Notes: generated by a model not told the origin, from the letters alone. A stretch of 64,000 bases of DNA from Ignavibacteriales bacterium (GCA_016714125.1 JADJNX010000012.1:1-64000), one strand, 5' to 3'; counted from the first letter of the stretch, positions 18,162 to 28,141 are shown. Translations and numbers: made by a program.

Positions 18162-20813
18162 TTAGAGCAGAGCTGCTGCATTGAACCAGTAGGTCATCTT
18201 TGCCATGAAGATATTGTTCGCTTCGGAGTTAATCAGATTTGAGAAGCTTTTTCCCATCTGAAACTCTCCTGGATCATCAAAATTGGTGCGGTCGTGACTC
18301 CAAACGAGGAAGAGTGTGGAACCGGGGAGGAACTCCCATCTGTAAATCAGGTTCAGGCGAAGTGATTTGAAGTTAAAATCGGGATTCCCCATTGCAAATG
18401 AATTTGCACCACCACCGGGATTTACTACATATTCGCCATTTGTTTGGTCAAACTGAATGGTTGAACCTTTTGTCCCATAGACCGTGTAGTCCATCGATTT
18501 TTCGCGTTCCAACTCTTTAAGGTTGGAATAACTTCCTATCGAAATAAATGGTTGAGCAAACAACTGCAAACTCATTGTTGGGGTGAAAGTATAGTCGAGG
18601 CGAATGGTTGCAAACAAAGTTCTCTGATCCAGCTCGCCAAAGATGTAACGGGTTCCATAAGTTGAGGTTGCAGCAGGGTCATCATAACTCGTAACATACT
18701 GAGCTTTTTCGCTGTTAACTTCAAAACCGGGATAGATAGTAAGTCGTAATGCCTCACTTGCCCGCCAGGATCCACCAACCTGGATATTGTAATAGATGCT
18801 GCCAAGGTCGTCACCACCAAAATAGTAGTCGCCATCGACTGTCAAAGCATTCCTTGAGTCGGAGGAGAATCCCATTGCACCGTTCCAACCACCCGGCATT
18901 TTAGCTGTTGGGCCACCCCTCGTATGTCTTGGATTAAAGCTTTCAAGGTTGAAACCAAAGTTATATCTGAACTGGTAGAAGTTGATAAAATTGATATTTC
19001 CGTTGGTGAAGAAGCCGTTTCCTTCAATTTCACCGTCAAAATTATATGACTTAAAATGAGCTAAATAAATGCTTTTTGAGCGTGAAAACGAATCTTTTTC
19101 ATAATCACGATAGCCGAGAACAACATGACCATTGATGTAGTTACTCCTGGAAGAGAACCCAAGATCGTTTACATTAAAACCGGGTGAAAGGGCACCGAGA
19201 GCAGCGTTTATATAAAAACTACCCTCCTGTTTGTTGAGTGTTATTCTTCCAGCCCAACCATTAAGTGAAGTGGCATTGGTATCAAGTTTTGCGTACCTTG
19301 AATCAGGTCTTTGGAAGGCATGAATTGGTCTCTTTTGCAGTGCAGTGATAAATTCTTTGGAACCGTTAATTCCGGAGAGCATAAAATAACCATTAACCAC
19401 ATATATTTTTGCTGAGTCGAGATTTAGCCATCCATCCATCCCAACGGCATAAGAATTTTTGCTAAAAGAGGATTCAAGCGAAGGATCATCGAATTTTCTG
19501 ATAAGTGAGGTTCCCATAAAACCGAGTCCGTAGCGGGAATCGTCAAACTCTTTTAAACTTCTAAACACTGTGGCGTTTGCCAATGGCTCAACCTCTCTTT
19601 TGGTTGTTATCCCATTAGTGTAAGACCTGGCGTTCATGGAATTGGTAACTGCGTTAAGTGCATAAACCGACCATCCCTCGGCGATTTTTCCTGTCAACTT
19701 TGCAGCGCCGAGGATCTGCGTATTGGTAGGATAGTCAACAAAATCACCGTCAGCAGCATTTCCATTGGGACTCCTGCCAATTCTTCTTGAGTAGAACATG
19801 TCAGGGTTTCCCCAGTTTAAACCCCAGTTGTTATTTGAACCCCCATAACCAAAGCCCAATAGGTTTGAACCCTCGATAAAGAAAGGACGCTTTTCGTCAA
19901 AAAATGTCTCAAATGAGGAGAGATTTAGAACCGCCGGATCCACCTCTACCTGTCCAAAATCGGGATTAACAGTCAGGTCAAGGGTTAGATTGTTATTAAT
20001 TCCCCATTTTAAATCTGCGCCAATGGATGTGCCGTATTGATTCCCTTTATAAAAAGGATCGTCCCCGTCGTGGATCAAATACTGCGCTTTAGATAAAACA
20101 TAAGGCAAAACTTCGATGTTGTCATTGTTTCCGATCTGCTCAAATCCTTTAAGTTCAGCGAATTTTTCCACAAATCCACTTTCGCCTTTTTTCATCAGGA
20201 TGTAATAACTCTCTTCACCTCTTCGGGCAATGCTCCTCTTAAAATTGATCCCCCATGTCATATCAGGTCTTTTATTAAATCGTAGTTGAGAGAATGGTAT
20301 CTTCATTTCAACTACCCAACCGTCGGCGGTTCTTCCGGTTTGGGCGTCCCAAACGCCGTTCCACGAATTATCATCCCAATCTCTGTTAAAGAGGGTTCCG
20401 TCACCAACTGATCCGCTTGGAGTGGCATAAAAGTAGTAGCCCGAGCGTTTGTCGTTGTAAGGATCGAGGAAGAGCATAAAATAGTCAGATTGAACCCATT
20501 GATCTTTTCTGGAGAGAACGGTAACTATCGAATCCGGGTCGCTGTCGTACAAGTGAGCTGCCACATAAAAAGCTTCATCGTCGTAGGTAACTTTGATTGC
20601 AGTTTTTTGACTTGAAGGTTTCCCTTCCTCCGGGTCACGCTGAAAAAAATCATAAACCTGCATGTCTTTCCAGACAGATTCATTCAACTTACCATCGATG
20701 CTGATGGTTTGGTTCGTTTTGGTTATTTGAATATCTTTTGAACCTTTTTTTCCACTTGCATGAGCGGAAACAATAGCGATTAAAAAGAAACAGAGTAGAA
20801 AATATCTTCTCAT
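18162..20813 (-). CDS. CBM9-like + DUF5916 outer-membrane barrel protein
   Basis: An 883-residue protein with a signal peptide (cleavage after SAHA). Residues about 28-215 are a carbohydrate-binding family 9-like sandwich: ISIDGKLNESVWKDMQVYDFFQRDPEEG, VTYDDEAFYVAAHLYDSDPD, GWVVEMKIPFSQLRF. The rest matches the DUF5916 type: ITVNPDFGQVEVDPAVLNLSSFETFFDEKRPFFIEG-like text, then many amphipathic strands ending in LPGSTLFLVWSHDRTNF and a terminal WF. This is typical of Bacteroidota outer-membrane proteins with a periplasmic or surface CBM9 head. The function is unknown. The gene is framed by a 35-bp inverted repeat and followed by a strong terminator. Confidence 0.85.
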   Translation of the reverse strand: MRRYFLLCFFLIAIVSAHASGKKGSKDIQITKTNQTISIDGKLNESVWKDMQVYDFFQRDPEEGKPSSQKTAIKVTYDDEAFYVAAHLYDSDPDSIVTVLSRKDQWVQSDYFMLFLDPYNDKRSGYYFYATPSGSVGDGTLFNRDWDDNSWNGVWDAQTGRTADGWVVEMKIPFSQLRFNKRPDMTWGINFKRSIARRGEESYYILMKKGESGFVEKFAELKGFEQIGNNDNIEVLPYVLSKAQYLIHDGDDPFYKGNQYGTSIGADLKWGINNNLTLDLTVNPDFGQVEVDPAVLNLSSFETFFDEKRPFFIEGSNLLGFGYGGSNNNWGLNWGNPDMFYSRRIGRSPNGNAADGDFVDYPTNTQILGAAKLTGKIAEGWSVYALNAVTNSMNARSYTNGITTKREVEPLANATVFRSLKEFDDSRYGLGFMGTSLIRKFDDPSLESSFSKNSYAVGMDGWLNLDSAKIYVVNGYFMLSGINGSKEFITALQKRPIHAFQRPDSRYAKLDTNATSLNGWAGRITLNKQEGSFYINAALGALSPGFNVNDLGFSSRSNYINGHVVLGYRDYEKDSFSRSKSIYLAHFKSYNFDGEIEGNGFFTNGNINFINFYQFRYNFGFNLESFNPRHTRGGPTAKMPGGWNGAMGFSSDSRNALTVDGDYYFGGDDLGSIYYNIQVGGSWRASEALRLTIYPGFEVNSEKAQYVTSYDDPAATSTYGTRYIFGELDQRTLFATIRLDYTFTPTMSLQLFAQPFISIGSYSNLKELEREKSMDYTVYGTKGSTIQFDQTNGEYVVNPGGGANSFAMGNPDFNFKSLRLNLIYRWEFLPGSTLFLVWSHDRTNFDDPGEFQMGKSFSNLINSEANNIFMAKMTYWFNAAALL

Positions 20814-21059
20814 TGAAATGATTCCTGATTGTTTGTCTAATTAGACCGGAGGAAATAAAAATAGTTGTGCGAATATTGTCTTGAATGGGGGCAGATTTCC
20901 ATGATTAATGATGAATGGTGATTTATGGGGATAAAGTCGACAAATTTTGATCCCGGATTGGAACAAAGAAGAGAAGGACTCTCAGAGAAAGTGATGTAGG
21001 GGACGCGGATACACGCAGATTGGACAGAGTACCGCAGAGAGGATTATTTTGGCGTAAGG

Positions 21060-21094
21060 GTGAGGAGTGGTAATCGTCTTCGATTGCCGTCTGC
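21060..21094 (-). repeat. Right copy of the 35-bp inverted repeat
   Basis: It is the reverse complement of 18056-18090 with a single mismatch, and it reads GTGAGGAGTGGTAATCGTC then TTCGATTGCCGTCTGC. The pair encloses the DUF5916 gene and its regulatory ends, about 2.97 kb apart. Confidence 0.85.
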
Positions 21095-21180
21095 AAATTG
21101 AAAAACCTTAAGAAGGGAAAAGGACGCGGATACACGCAGATTATACATGCCAATGGTATCCCCTTTGGGAGATTTTCGGT

Positions 21181-21218
21181 ATTGTGACAGAGCGCAAGCG
21201 GATGTTTGCGGTCACAAT
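21181..21218. promoter_or_regulatory. Long inverted repeat upstream of a T9SS cargo gene
   Basis: The arms ATTGTGAC (21181-21188) and GTCACAAT (21211-21218) are perfect, and inner CGCAA/TTGCG words extend the pairing across a bulge. It lies about 70 bases before the start codon at 21289. A candidate -10 (TATAAT at 21255-21260) lies between the two. It may be an operator or a leader hairpin. Confidence 0.4.
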
Positions 21219-21288
21219 GGAGGGAAAGACCCTGATATATTTTGCGGACAGTAATATAATTTATTCGCAACTAATCAGAGGAACAGCC

Positions 21289-23625
21289 ATGATGTTCAAC
21301 AGACTTACTCTTTTAATAACTTTTTCAATCTTTCCCTTGTTCGCCCAATTAAGTGCTCCCGAAGTGGAGAATGTTTATGGCGGAAGGATTAATGATATCG
21401 AAGCCATGTCACTTTCGGCAGATACGACACTCCTTTTAATCGCAACTGAAAGCGCTAACTCGGGATTTTATGCCCGGGTTACCTCAGCATCTTCGGCTTC
21501 ACCTTCGGTGGGGGCGTTTAGTGTAATTCCGTCGATGTCTGCAGCCGCAAATCTGGGATCAGGAATCAACAGACTTCAATGGCACTCAACCTCAGAAAAG
21601 CTTTTTTTCATCAACGGTATGATTTATTCGACCGGTCTTGGCTCTGCCTCAGTTACACAGGTTACACCCAATCAGGCTTCGACTATGACAATCGAAGGGG
21701 ATCATCTCTTTTATTATAATGCCGACAGTTTACACTTTGGAACCATTAATGCATCAGGTAATTTTAGTTACGGGGGTAAAATTTTCATCGGAATTCCCGG
21801 TGTCTCTCATATCAAAGTGCATCCCGTGTCCGGAATTGTATATTTGTTTGTAAGAGGAAATTCGCCTATAATCGCAAAATCTTCGGATGTCTATTCCGCA
21901 ATTACCAGTTCATCCACATTCGCTAATCTCACTACTTCCTCCATTTCATCAGCTAATTGGCAGGCGTTTGGTATTGCTCCTGATGGACGCTTGTTTATTG
22001 GCGGAGAACTTAACAATAACAAAAGAATAGCTTACAGTGACGATGACATCACTTGGACAGAATATGCTGTGGGAATAAACGGTGGTTCAGGAAGTAATTT
22101 TGATTTTGGGTCGAGTGGAGGCTCATATTATGTTTATTGGTCAAGTTGTTACAATTCAAACCGTGGAAATTCAGGTTCATGGACCAATTTTGGCAACACA
22201 TCGTTTGAAACCCATCCGAATGATGGTGATGTCCTTGTTGATCCCAATAATTTTAATACGGTTTACATGACTTCAGATATGGGACTTGGTGTTTCGTTTA
22301 ATCGCGGGTCTGTTATGGTTGAAATTAATGATGGTATCGAGGCTGTGCAGGTGGAGGATTTTTCGATGACAGCGGACAAAAACACAGCCTGGCTTGCTTC
22401 AAAATCAGGGATACGAAAAGTAAGCAACTATCTTGGTACCCCCATTTGGTCAAGTGCCATGTTCCCAATGGGAGATGGTTCTCCATATTATGCGGTCGCA
22501 ATGAAGCCCTCAGACACCAACACTGCATACACTGCAAATCTTCGGGTGTACAAAACCACGAATGGTGGTTCTGGTTGGAATAGAGTTCATTCAACAGAAA
22601 GCTCACCTTACTTTTGGAGCGAAATTGAGCAACATGTGGAAGCACTTGAAGTTGCACCTTGGGATGAAAATGTTGTTTTTGCCGGATATTATTATCACTC
22701 AACGGATGAGGGCGGCGTATTTTGGTCGAGTGATGCCGGTTCAACATGGTCACAAATACTTCTTCATACCACTTCAATCGGGCACGATGTTGATGTTTTT
22801 GATATCGCATTTAATATTGAAGGAAGTGACACAGTTGCCTATGTTGGTGTCGAATATGATCTTTCAAGTCCAGCAGGAAGAAGTGTTTATCGTCTTGTTA
22901 AATCAGGTTCAACATGGACTGCTTCGCAGGATATGAACGCCGGCGGAACGAGCACAGGCTCCCTTATTGTTGCGACCATTCGCGATATTCATGTTAGCTC
23001 CACCGGTGACACCATTTTTGCAACGGGAACAGATGCAGGTATAAACCATCCTGTTGCCTATTACAAACCTGTGAACACTACCAATTTGTGGACTCCATTT
23101 ACAGTTTCAGGGTTCCCATTTATCGCCGGAAAACGGGGTTACGCAATTACTCAGGGGGTGGATACACTCTATTGTGCAGTTGACCACGAGATTTATTATC
23201 TGCCAACGGGTGCAGGAAGCTGGACTCTTGGATACTCCTACCCAAACGGCACAAGGATCAATTTCCTCTATTTTGATGAACTCCTGGCGGGAACTTCCAC
23301 AGGACTTTACGGACATTATGGAGACCCGACAACATCTGTTAAAGAGTTCAATGAAGCACCAACAGAATATGAACTGGCTCAGAATTTCCCAAATCCATTT
23401 AACCCTTCAACTGTAATCCGGTTTACGATGCCTCAATCAGGGGAGGCTTCTTTGGAAGTGTATAACATCATGGGTGAGAAGATTCAAACCCTCATTAGTG
23501 GCAACCTGTCCGCCGGGAATCATGAGGTGAAATTTGATGCAGCAGGCTTCCCGAGTGGACTTTATCTCTATCGCTTAAATGCCGGTGGGTCAGTGTCGGT
23601 TAAAAAGATGTTGTTGCTTAAATAA
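21289..23625 (+). CDS. T9SS cargo protein with Ycf48/exo-sialidase-like propeller
   Basis: About 778 residues when started at the ATG at 21289, which is preceded by AGAGG and followed by a signal peptide (LTLLITFSIFPLFAQ). Propeller-type Asp-box words occur through the middle: TTNGGSGWNRV, SSDAGSTWSQIL, and SDDDITWTEY. The C-terminal ~85 residues are a T9SS sorting domain with NFPNPFNPSTVIRF, EVYNIMGEKIQTLI and GLYLYRLNAGGSVSVKKMLLLK. It should be exported through the Sec system and T9SS and displayed or released at the surface. No catalytic residues could be assigned. Confidence 0.85.
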   Translation: MMFNRLTLLITFSIFPLFAQLSAPEVENVYGGRINDIEAMSLSADTTLLLIATESANSGFYARVTSASSASPSVGAFSVIPSMSAAANLGSGINRLQWHSTSEKLFFINGMIYSTGLGSASVTQVTPNQASTMTIEGDHLFYYNADSLHFGTINASGNFSYGGKIFIGIPGVSHIKVHPVSGIVYLFVRGNSPIIAKSSDVYSAITSSSTFANLTTSSISSANWQAFGIAPDGRLFIGGELNNNKRIAYSDDDITWTEYAVGINGGSGSNFDFGSSGGSYYVYWSSCYNSNRGNSGSWTNFGNTSFETHPNDGDVLVDPNNFNTVYMTSDMGLGVSFNRGSVMVEINDGIEAVQVEDFSMTADKNTAWLASKSGIRKVSNYLGTPIWSSAMFPMGDGSPYYAVAMKPSDTNTAYTANLRVYKTTNGGSGWNRVHSTESSPYFWSEIEQHVEALEVAPWDENVVFAGYYYHSTDEGGVFWSSDAGSTWSQILLHTTSIGHDVDVFDIAFNIEGSDTVAYVGVEYDLSSPAGRSVYRLVKSGSTWTASQDMNAGGTSTGSLIVATIRDIHVSSTGDTIFATGTDAGINHPVAYYKPVNTTNLWTPFTVSGFPFIAGKRGYAITQGVDTLYCAVDHEIYYLPTGAGSWTLGYSYPNGTRINFLYFDELLAGTSTGLYGHYGDPTTSVKEFNEAPTEYELAQNFPNPFNPSTVIRFTMPQSGEASLEVYNIMGEKIQTLISGNLSAGNHEVKFDAAGFPSGLYLYRLNAGGSVSVKKMLLLK

Positions 23626-23874
23626 CTCCAACAAGCGAGTTATCTCAAGAATTTAAAATTATCATAATATAAGTGGAATTTTTCTCTCCTTTTCCACTTG
23701 CACTTTCGGGGGATGGGCCTCAAACAATTTGTTTACCCATTCCCCGGGAGTCTTTTTAAGAATCCAACCTATTTTTATCCTTAATTAAATTAAATTCCGG
23801 TAAACAATTTCAAAAAAAATGGATAAATTGAACTCAGTTTATTAGTCATTTTGAAGCAAAAAGGCATCCTAAAC

Positions 23875-24807
23875 ATGGCCATACCGATGATTCAAACAAT
23901 GTTTGTTACACTACTCTTTCTCTTCACCCTTTCTCTTCCCATCTCGGCACAAAAGGTGAAACCCTCTGATAAAAGCAATCCCAAACTGTTGTATGAGGAG
24001 TTTATCACCGGTTTTAAACAGGCATGGGTGGAAGTTGATGATGCCAACCAACAGGTGATTGATCAACCTGATGGCAAGGAACTGCTTTCAACCCTTCGGA
24101 AATATTTGATTGAACTTGGTTTCGATATTACTTTTCTCACAACATCAGAGAAAATTGAAACAATTAAAAAATCAGGGACATCATGTAACAACGCTAATTT
24201 TAGATTCACCTGGAAAAGTGATGGATTTGAAGTTTCAGACCTGACGATTTTTGTCAGCGATTGTAACAGGAACTGGTTCAAGTTTGAGAAACCGGGAATA
24301 ACGATAATCGATTACTCATTGGAACGGACTTTGCTCACTGAATGGCGGAAATTGCTCAGTCATAAGAGAATTATGTTTGATCCCGAGAGAGTCCCTCAGA
24401 TTATCAGAGGGAAAAACGGACCAACTGAAGCAGCTTTTAAAGATTTACTTGATAAAAAGGCCACCAAGGATATCGATGGTGTTTACGAATTGATGAAGGA
24501 ACCTGGGGAAAGTGCGCTTGTCCAAAAACTCAAGATCGGAGTTGAAAAAGTGGGTGATATAAACTATAACATCTACTACTTTTCAGGAGCACTGTTTAAG
24601 GCAGACTGGACAGATGGGGAACACAAGGGCGATATGACAAAAACAGGAAAAAAGGATTTTTTTAAGGTCAACTGGAATGGTGAAAACAAGATGCTTCATG
24701 ATGAAGTATTTTGCTCATCCGCAGAACAAGGTGTGCTAATTTTTAAATTTGTTGAATCCACCGGCACCAAAGAACGACGGTTCCTAAAGCTTTATCCCGT
24801 TTTTTAG
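23875..24807 (+). CDS. Exported protein of unknown function
   Basis: About 310 residues. I place the start at the ATG at 23875 because it gives a normal signal peptide (MIQTMFVTLLFLFTLSLPIS, then AQ); an in-frame TTG at 23851 would add eight residues. The mature part is soluble, Lys-rich and mixed alpha/beta, with four cysteines (including SGTSCNN, VSDCNRN, EVFCSS). No family was recognised. It stands alone, convergent with the PorV-like gene and separated from it by a bidirectional terminator. Confidence 0.6.
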   Translation: MAIPMIQTMFVTLLFLFTLSLPISAQKVKPSDKSNPKLLYEEFITGFKQAWVEVDDANQQVIDQPDGKELLSTLRKYLIELGFDITFLTTSEKIETIKKSGTSCNNANFRFTWKSDGFEVSDLTIFVSDCNRNWFKFEKPGITIIDYSLERTLLTEWRKLLSHKRIMFDPERVPQIIRGKNGPTEAAFKDLLDKKATKDIDGVYELMKEPGESALVQKLKIGVEKVGDINYNIYYFSGALFKADWTDGEHKGDMTKTGKKDFFKVNWNGENKMLHDEVFCSSAEQGVLIFKFVESTGTKERRFLKLYPVF

Positions 24808-24818
24808 AGGGGTAAAGC

Positions 24819-24847
24819 AAAAAACCCGCCAATTTGACGGGTTTTTT
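24819..24847. terminator. Bidirectional rho-independent terminator
   Basis: AAAAAACCCG and CGGGTTTTTT flank a short loop, with an A-run on one side and a T-run on the other. It lies between two convergent genes, 12 bases after one stop and 6 bases after the other. Confidence 0.85.
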
Positions 24848-24852
24848 AATAT

Positions 24853-25881
24853 TTATCTCTTAAATTTCGGTTCCTCAAGTGTGAGGGTTATTGAGATTCT
24901 GTGTGAATCTGGTAACCTGTCGTCTTCGGCCATGTTGAAACGGGCAAAGGAGTAATCGATATTAAGTTTTGGAAGTTTTACGCCTGCCCCGATTGTAAAC
25001 TGTTTAACATCGTTGTAACCGGCACGGACGGCAACCACATTCTTAAAGTTGAATTCAAAGCCAAAATGGGGATCAATGGAAACAGGTCCCAAATTCATGG
25101 TTGCGGCATATTTTCTGTTTTCAAATCTTACATCAAAATCAACTGCGGGAAGCAGCACACCACCAAGAATCTCAAGTGCATAAGCTGCGCCAATTTTGAG
25201 AGTTGGTGTTATAAGTTCATTTCTTCCTGTGCTCCAGGCAACAAGTGTAGTTGTTACATCCTGAACTGCGGCACCAAGCATCAACGCATCGGTTGCCCTG
25301 TAGGTTGCCCCGACATCAAACCCGATACCTGTGGCACCAAATTCTGCGATATCTCTTCTAATAACTTTAAAGTTGGCACCAATCGAGAGTTTATCATCAA
25401 TTTTTTTGGCTGCTGAGAGATAAAATGCCCAATCCTGGTTCGAAAATTCTTTGATTTTGGAGTAATCAAGTTTGTCATTTGTTCTGATATCGAGGACACC
25501 ATCACCATTTGCATCGTAAAGAGCCTCGCGGGTGTCGTAAATACCGTCAACTCCAAGTCTCAGAGCACTGACAGCAAAGGTATAATCTTTACCAAAAGGA
25601 ATTGCAACTCCGCCATAATTGTAATTCACGAGATTGCCATATCGTTGGTCATGCATCAAGGAGAGTTGTGGATAATCCAAAGCTGCGAGACCTGCCGGGT
25701 TGTAATAAGCGGCAGTTACATCATTTGCAACAGCAGTGAAGGCTCCGCCCATTCCAAGGGGTCTTCCACCAACACCAATGGCAAGAAATTCACCGGCATA
25801 CTTACCGGCTACGGTTTGCGAAAAAACAAGAGGTGTTGCAGTTAGCATGAAGAGCAGAATTAAAAGGCTTCTTTTTGCCAT
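24853..25881 (-). CDS. PorV/PorQ-family outer-membrane protein
   Basis: About 342 residues starting at MAKRSLLILLFML (25881), chosen because GGAG lies about 10 bases upstream; the longer frame to 25923 lacks a site. After the signal peptide the family hallmark is clear: GEFLAIGVGGRPLGMGGAFTAVANDVTAAYYNPAGLA, followed by FadL-like strands and a terminal strand ISITLTLEEPKF. PorV-type barrels cooperate with T9SS in delivering cargo to the surface, although this family is large and many members have no defined role. The several T9SS cargo genes in the window fit that role. Confidence 0.85.
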   Translation of the reverse strand: MAKRSLLILLFMLTATPLVFSQTVAGKYAGEFLAIGVGGRPLGMGGAFTAVANDVTAAYYNPAGLAALDYPQLSLMHDQRYGNLVNYNYGGVAIPFGKDYTFAVSALRLGVDGIYDTREALYDANGDGVLDIRTNDKLDYSKIKEFSNQDWAFYLSAAKKIDDKLSIGANFKVIRRDIAEFGATGIGFDVGATYRATDALMLGAAVQDVTTTLVAWSTGRNELITPTLKIGAAYALEILGGVLLPAVDFDVRFENRKYAATMNLGPVSIDPHFGFEFNFKNVVAVRAGYNDVKQFTIGAGVKLPKLNIDYSFARFNMAEDDRLPDSHRISITLTLEEPKFKR

Positions 25882-26045
25882 TATTGATAGTTCTCCGGTA
25901 CCTTGTAAAAAAAGTTGAATCAAATTCGAATTTGGGAAATAACAGATTTAAATTTATCAAATAATTCTTTATAAAAAGGGGGAAAATTTAGTTTACGAGA
26001 GAGAAATGGAGAGTCTAAAATTGATCGCCTATAAGCGGTTTTCAA

Positions 26046-26080
26046 CACCGTCACCCTCCTTAATGTGGATGGTGACGGTG
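26046..26080 (-). terminator. Strong hairpin downstream of the first Ycf48-like gene
   Basis: Perfect 10-bp arms CACCGTCACC and GGTGACGGTG with a 15-base loop. It lies about 55 bases past the stop of the minus-strand gene at 26135 and upstream of the PorV-like gene. No T-run follows, so it may act as an RNA 3' end stabiliser. Confidence 0.5.
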
Positions 26081-26134
26081 AGAAAATAATATATCAACTG
26101 TTTGTACATTGTATTGCAAAAAGGAACAATTGCC

Positions 26135-28141
26135 CTATTCCACCGTAATTTTGATCAGATTGGAATATCCACCGCCATAAATGGTGTTCTTATCAATAAA
26201 TTGAAGTCTTTCAATCTTGTTAACTGTTTTGTAGAGTTCCCAGGTTTTGCCTCCGTCCTTTGTGCGATGTATAAAACTTGGAGAATGAGGTGAAGCGTAA
26301 GACTTTATCAACCACCCATTCATTGGATCCTGAAACTGAATGTTTTCATAGAGTTCATAAGCAGGCCCAAGGATAGTTGACACCCATTTCTTTCCACCAT
26401 CTGAAGTTTTATGGAGAACCAGGGAAGTATCGTTAATAGTACTTACATACCAGCCATTTTCCTGATCCAGGAAGTTCAAGATGTTGGGAAATACCTGGTC
26501 ATTAAGGTAGGTTTCTGACCAGGAAGCTCCTCCATCAGTCGTTTTTTTGATGAAAGAGACCATCCCTCCGTTTTTCTTTGCCCCCGGAAGAATGGCTTCA
26601 CCGGTCATCCAGCCTGTGTTTTTATCGATGAAAAAGAGATCAGAAAACTGTCCTGAAGGTGAAGTGTCGAATAATAGTTCCTTCCATGTTTTCCCGGCAT
26701 CATCAGACCTAAGAACTTTGCGTGTTTTATCATCCATAGTAAGCATAAAAGCTGTTTTGAGGTCAATAAAGACCAATTTCTGCGGAAAGTCGGCGAATTC
26801 AGCCTTGGAATCTTTCCAAGAGGTGCCCCCATCTGTTGAGGAAAAAATAGAAACTTTACCGGCATCATCAAAACAGGTTGCGACTGCTTCTTTTTTATTA
26901 AAAAATTGGATACGGTCAAAAAATGTTCCCTTGGCATTTACCACTTCTGTCCAGTTTTTCCCACCATCTGTCGATTTTACGACTCCGTTTTCGCCCAATG
27001 CAAAAATAGACTGTGGATCAACAACTTGAAAAGTGTGGAAGTGGAGATCATTCCCTTTTATCAATTGGTTATATGTCTTTCCACCATCTGTTGTTCTAAA
27101 CACAATTGGAGAGTCACTCCAGAATCCTGAAAGAAAAACCCCTGTATTGTTGTCGAAGAAGGCAGCCAACTGCAAAGCTTTTTCCCCGTCTGAGAAAGAC
27201 TTCTGCCATGTCTTGCCCCCATCAACGGTTTTTAACAACTCAATACCAAATGGAGATACATACTGATTTGATTTTATCAGCCAACCATGTTCACTGTCCT
27301 TAAAATAGACATACTGTGGCATTTTATCTTCTCCTGTAAACGGTTTATCCTGGAAGGGAGTTGATTTCCAGCTATTTCCGCCATCAACAGTTTTGAACAG
27401 CCTAAAATTAGATGTGGGATTCTCTTTCGTATTTAAAGGCTCTTCAACAACAATGTATCCGGTTTTGGTATCAGGAAATGTCATACTTTGGATGAACATA
27501 TTTGCCATCTCTTTTACTGCTTCCCAAGTTTTACCTCCATCAGTCGTCCTAAGAAATTTATCCTTACCGGTAATTGGTTCAAATTTATCTATGGCAAATC
27601 CAGTGTTTACACTGGTAAATTCAACTTCAAGCGGATTAAATCCAAGAGATGCATTTCTCTCCTTCCAGGTCTTGCCTCCATCAGTGGTAGCGTAAAGTTG
27701 AAAAATCCCTTCTGCCTGATCTTCCGTCAAAATGGCGGCTCCGCCAACAAAACCGTTTTGTGCATCAACAAACTGAACTTTGGAGAAAAATTCAATCTTG
27801 CCAATCTTTTCATCTTTCCAGGTTTTTCCACCATCAGTGGTAGAAGTCAGGAATTCATCCGGACCCGTAACCCATGCTCTGTTGGCATCAATTGCAGCGA
27901 TAGAGTTAATCCAAAGATTTTCGCCTGATCGAAGAGTTTGCCATGTAAGCCCGGCATCGGTGGTTCTCAATACAGTACCAAGATTGCCTGCGGCCCAGGC
28001 TGTGGTTTTGTCAAGAACAACTATTTCAGTAATTACATTCGAAATTGGGGTTGGCATTATCACTTCCACCCCTTTTTGTGGGAATATGACTCCGTAACAA
28101 ACAATCACTGCGACGAGAGTCAGGAAAATATTTTTACGCAT
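26135..28141 (-). CDS. Exported Ycf48-like propeller protein, copy A
   Basis: A 668-residue protein with a signal peptide (MRKNIFLTLVAVIVCYGVIFPQ). It carries about a dozen repeats of the Ycf48/Hcf136 and sortilin-like type, each with (T/S)TDGGKTW and a G-W-(A/L/M)-G turn: RTTDAGLTWQTLRSG, STTDGGKTWKDEKIG, ATTDGGKTWKERN, FKTVDGGNSWKS, and others. This predicts one or two beta-propellers. Unlike other secreted proteins in the window it ends in GGGYSNLIKITVE without a T9SS sorting tail, so it is probably periplasmic or membrane-associated. A paralogue lies 96 bases upstream. No enzyme activity can be assigned. Confidence 0.8.
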   Translation of the reverse strand: MRKNIFLTLVAVIVCYGVIFPQKGVEVIMPTPISNVITEIVVLDKTTAWAAGNLGTVLRTTDAGLTWQTLRSGENLWINSIAAIDANRAWVTGPDEFLTSTTDGGKTWKDEKIGKIEFFSKVQFVDAQNGFVGGAAILTEDQAEGIFQLYATTDGGKTWKERNASLGFNPLEVEFTSVNTGFAIDKFEPITGKDKFLRTTDGGKTWEAVKEMANMFIQSMTFPDTKTGYIVVEEPLNTKENPTSNFRLFKTVDGGNSWKSTPFQDKPFTGEDKMPQYVYFKDSEHGWLIKSNQYVSPFGIELLKTVDGGKTWQKSFSDGEKALQLAAFFDNNTGVFLSGFWSDSPIVFRTTDGGKTYNQLIKGNDLHFHTFQVVDPQSIFALGENGVVKSTDGGKNWTEVVNAKGTFFDRIQFFNKKEAVATCFDDAGKVSIFSSTDGGTSWKDSKAEFADFPQKLVFIDLKTAFMLTMDDKTRKVLRSDDAGKTWKELLFDTSPSGQFSDLFFIDKNTGWMTGEAILPGAKKNGGMVSFIKKTTDGGASWSETYLNDQVFPNILNFLDQENGWYVSTINDTSLVLHKTSDGGKKWVSTILGPAYELYENIQFQDPMNGWLIKSYASPHSPSFIHRTKDGGKTWELYKTVNKIERLQFIDKNTIYGGGYSNLIKITVE

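Larger units (their letters stand above)
20814..21288. other. Intergenic region between divergent genes with repeats and a hairpin
   Basis: It contains two GCGGATACACGCAGATT units (about 21004 and 21125), the right copy of the 35-bp inverted repeat (21060-21094), and a hairpin with 8-bp arms at 21181-21218. An open frame running in from 21184 is not the gene start, because the signal peptide and a ribosome site define the start at 21289. Confidence 0.6.

Noticed and set aside
21184..21288. N-terminal extension of the T9SS cargo gene
   Set aside because: The upstream frame crosses a hairpin, has no ribosome site, and the signal peptide begins at 21289.
26046..26080. Riboswitch
   Set aside because: A single plain hairpin past a stop codon; no conserved multi-helix aptamer is visible.
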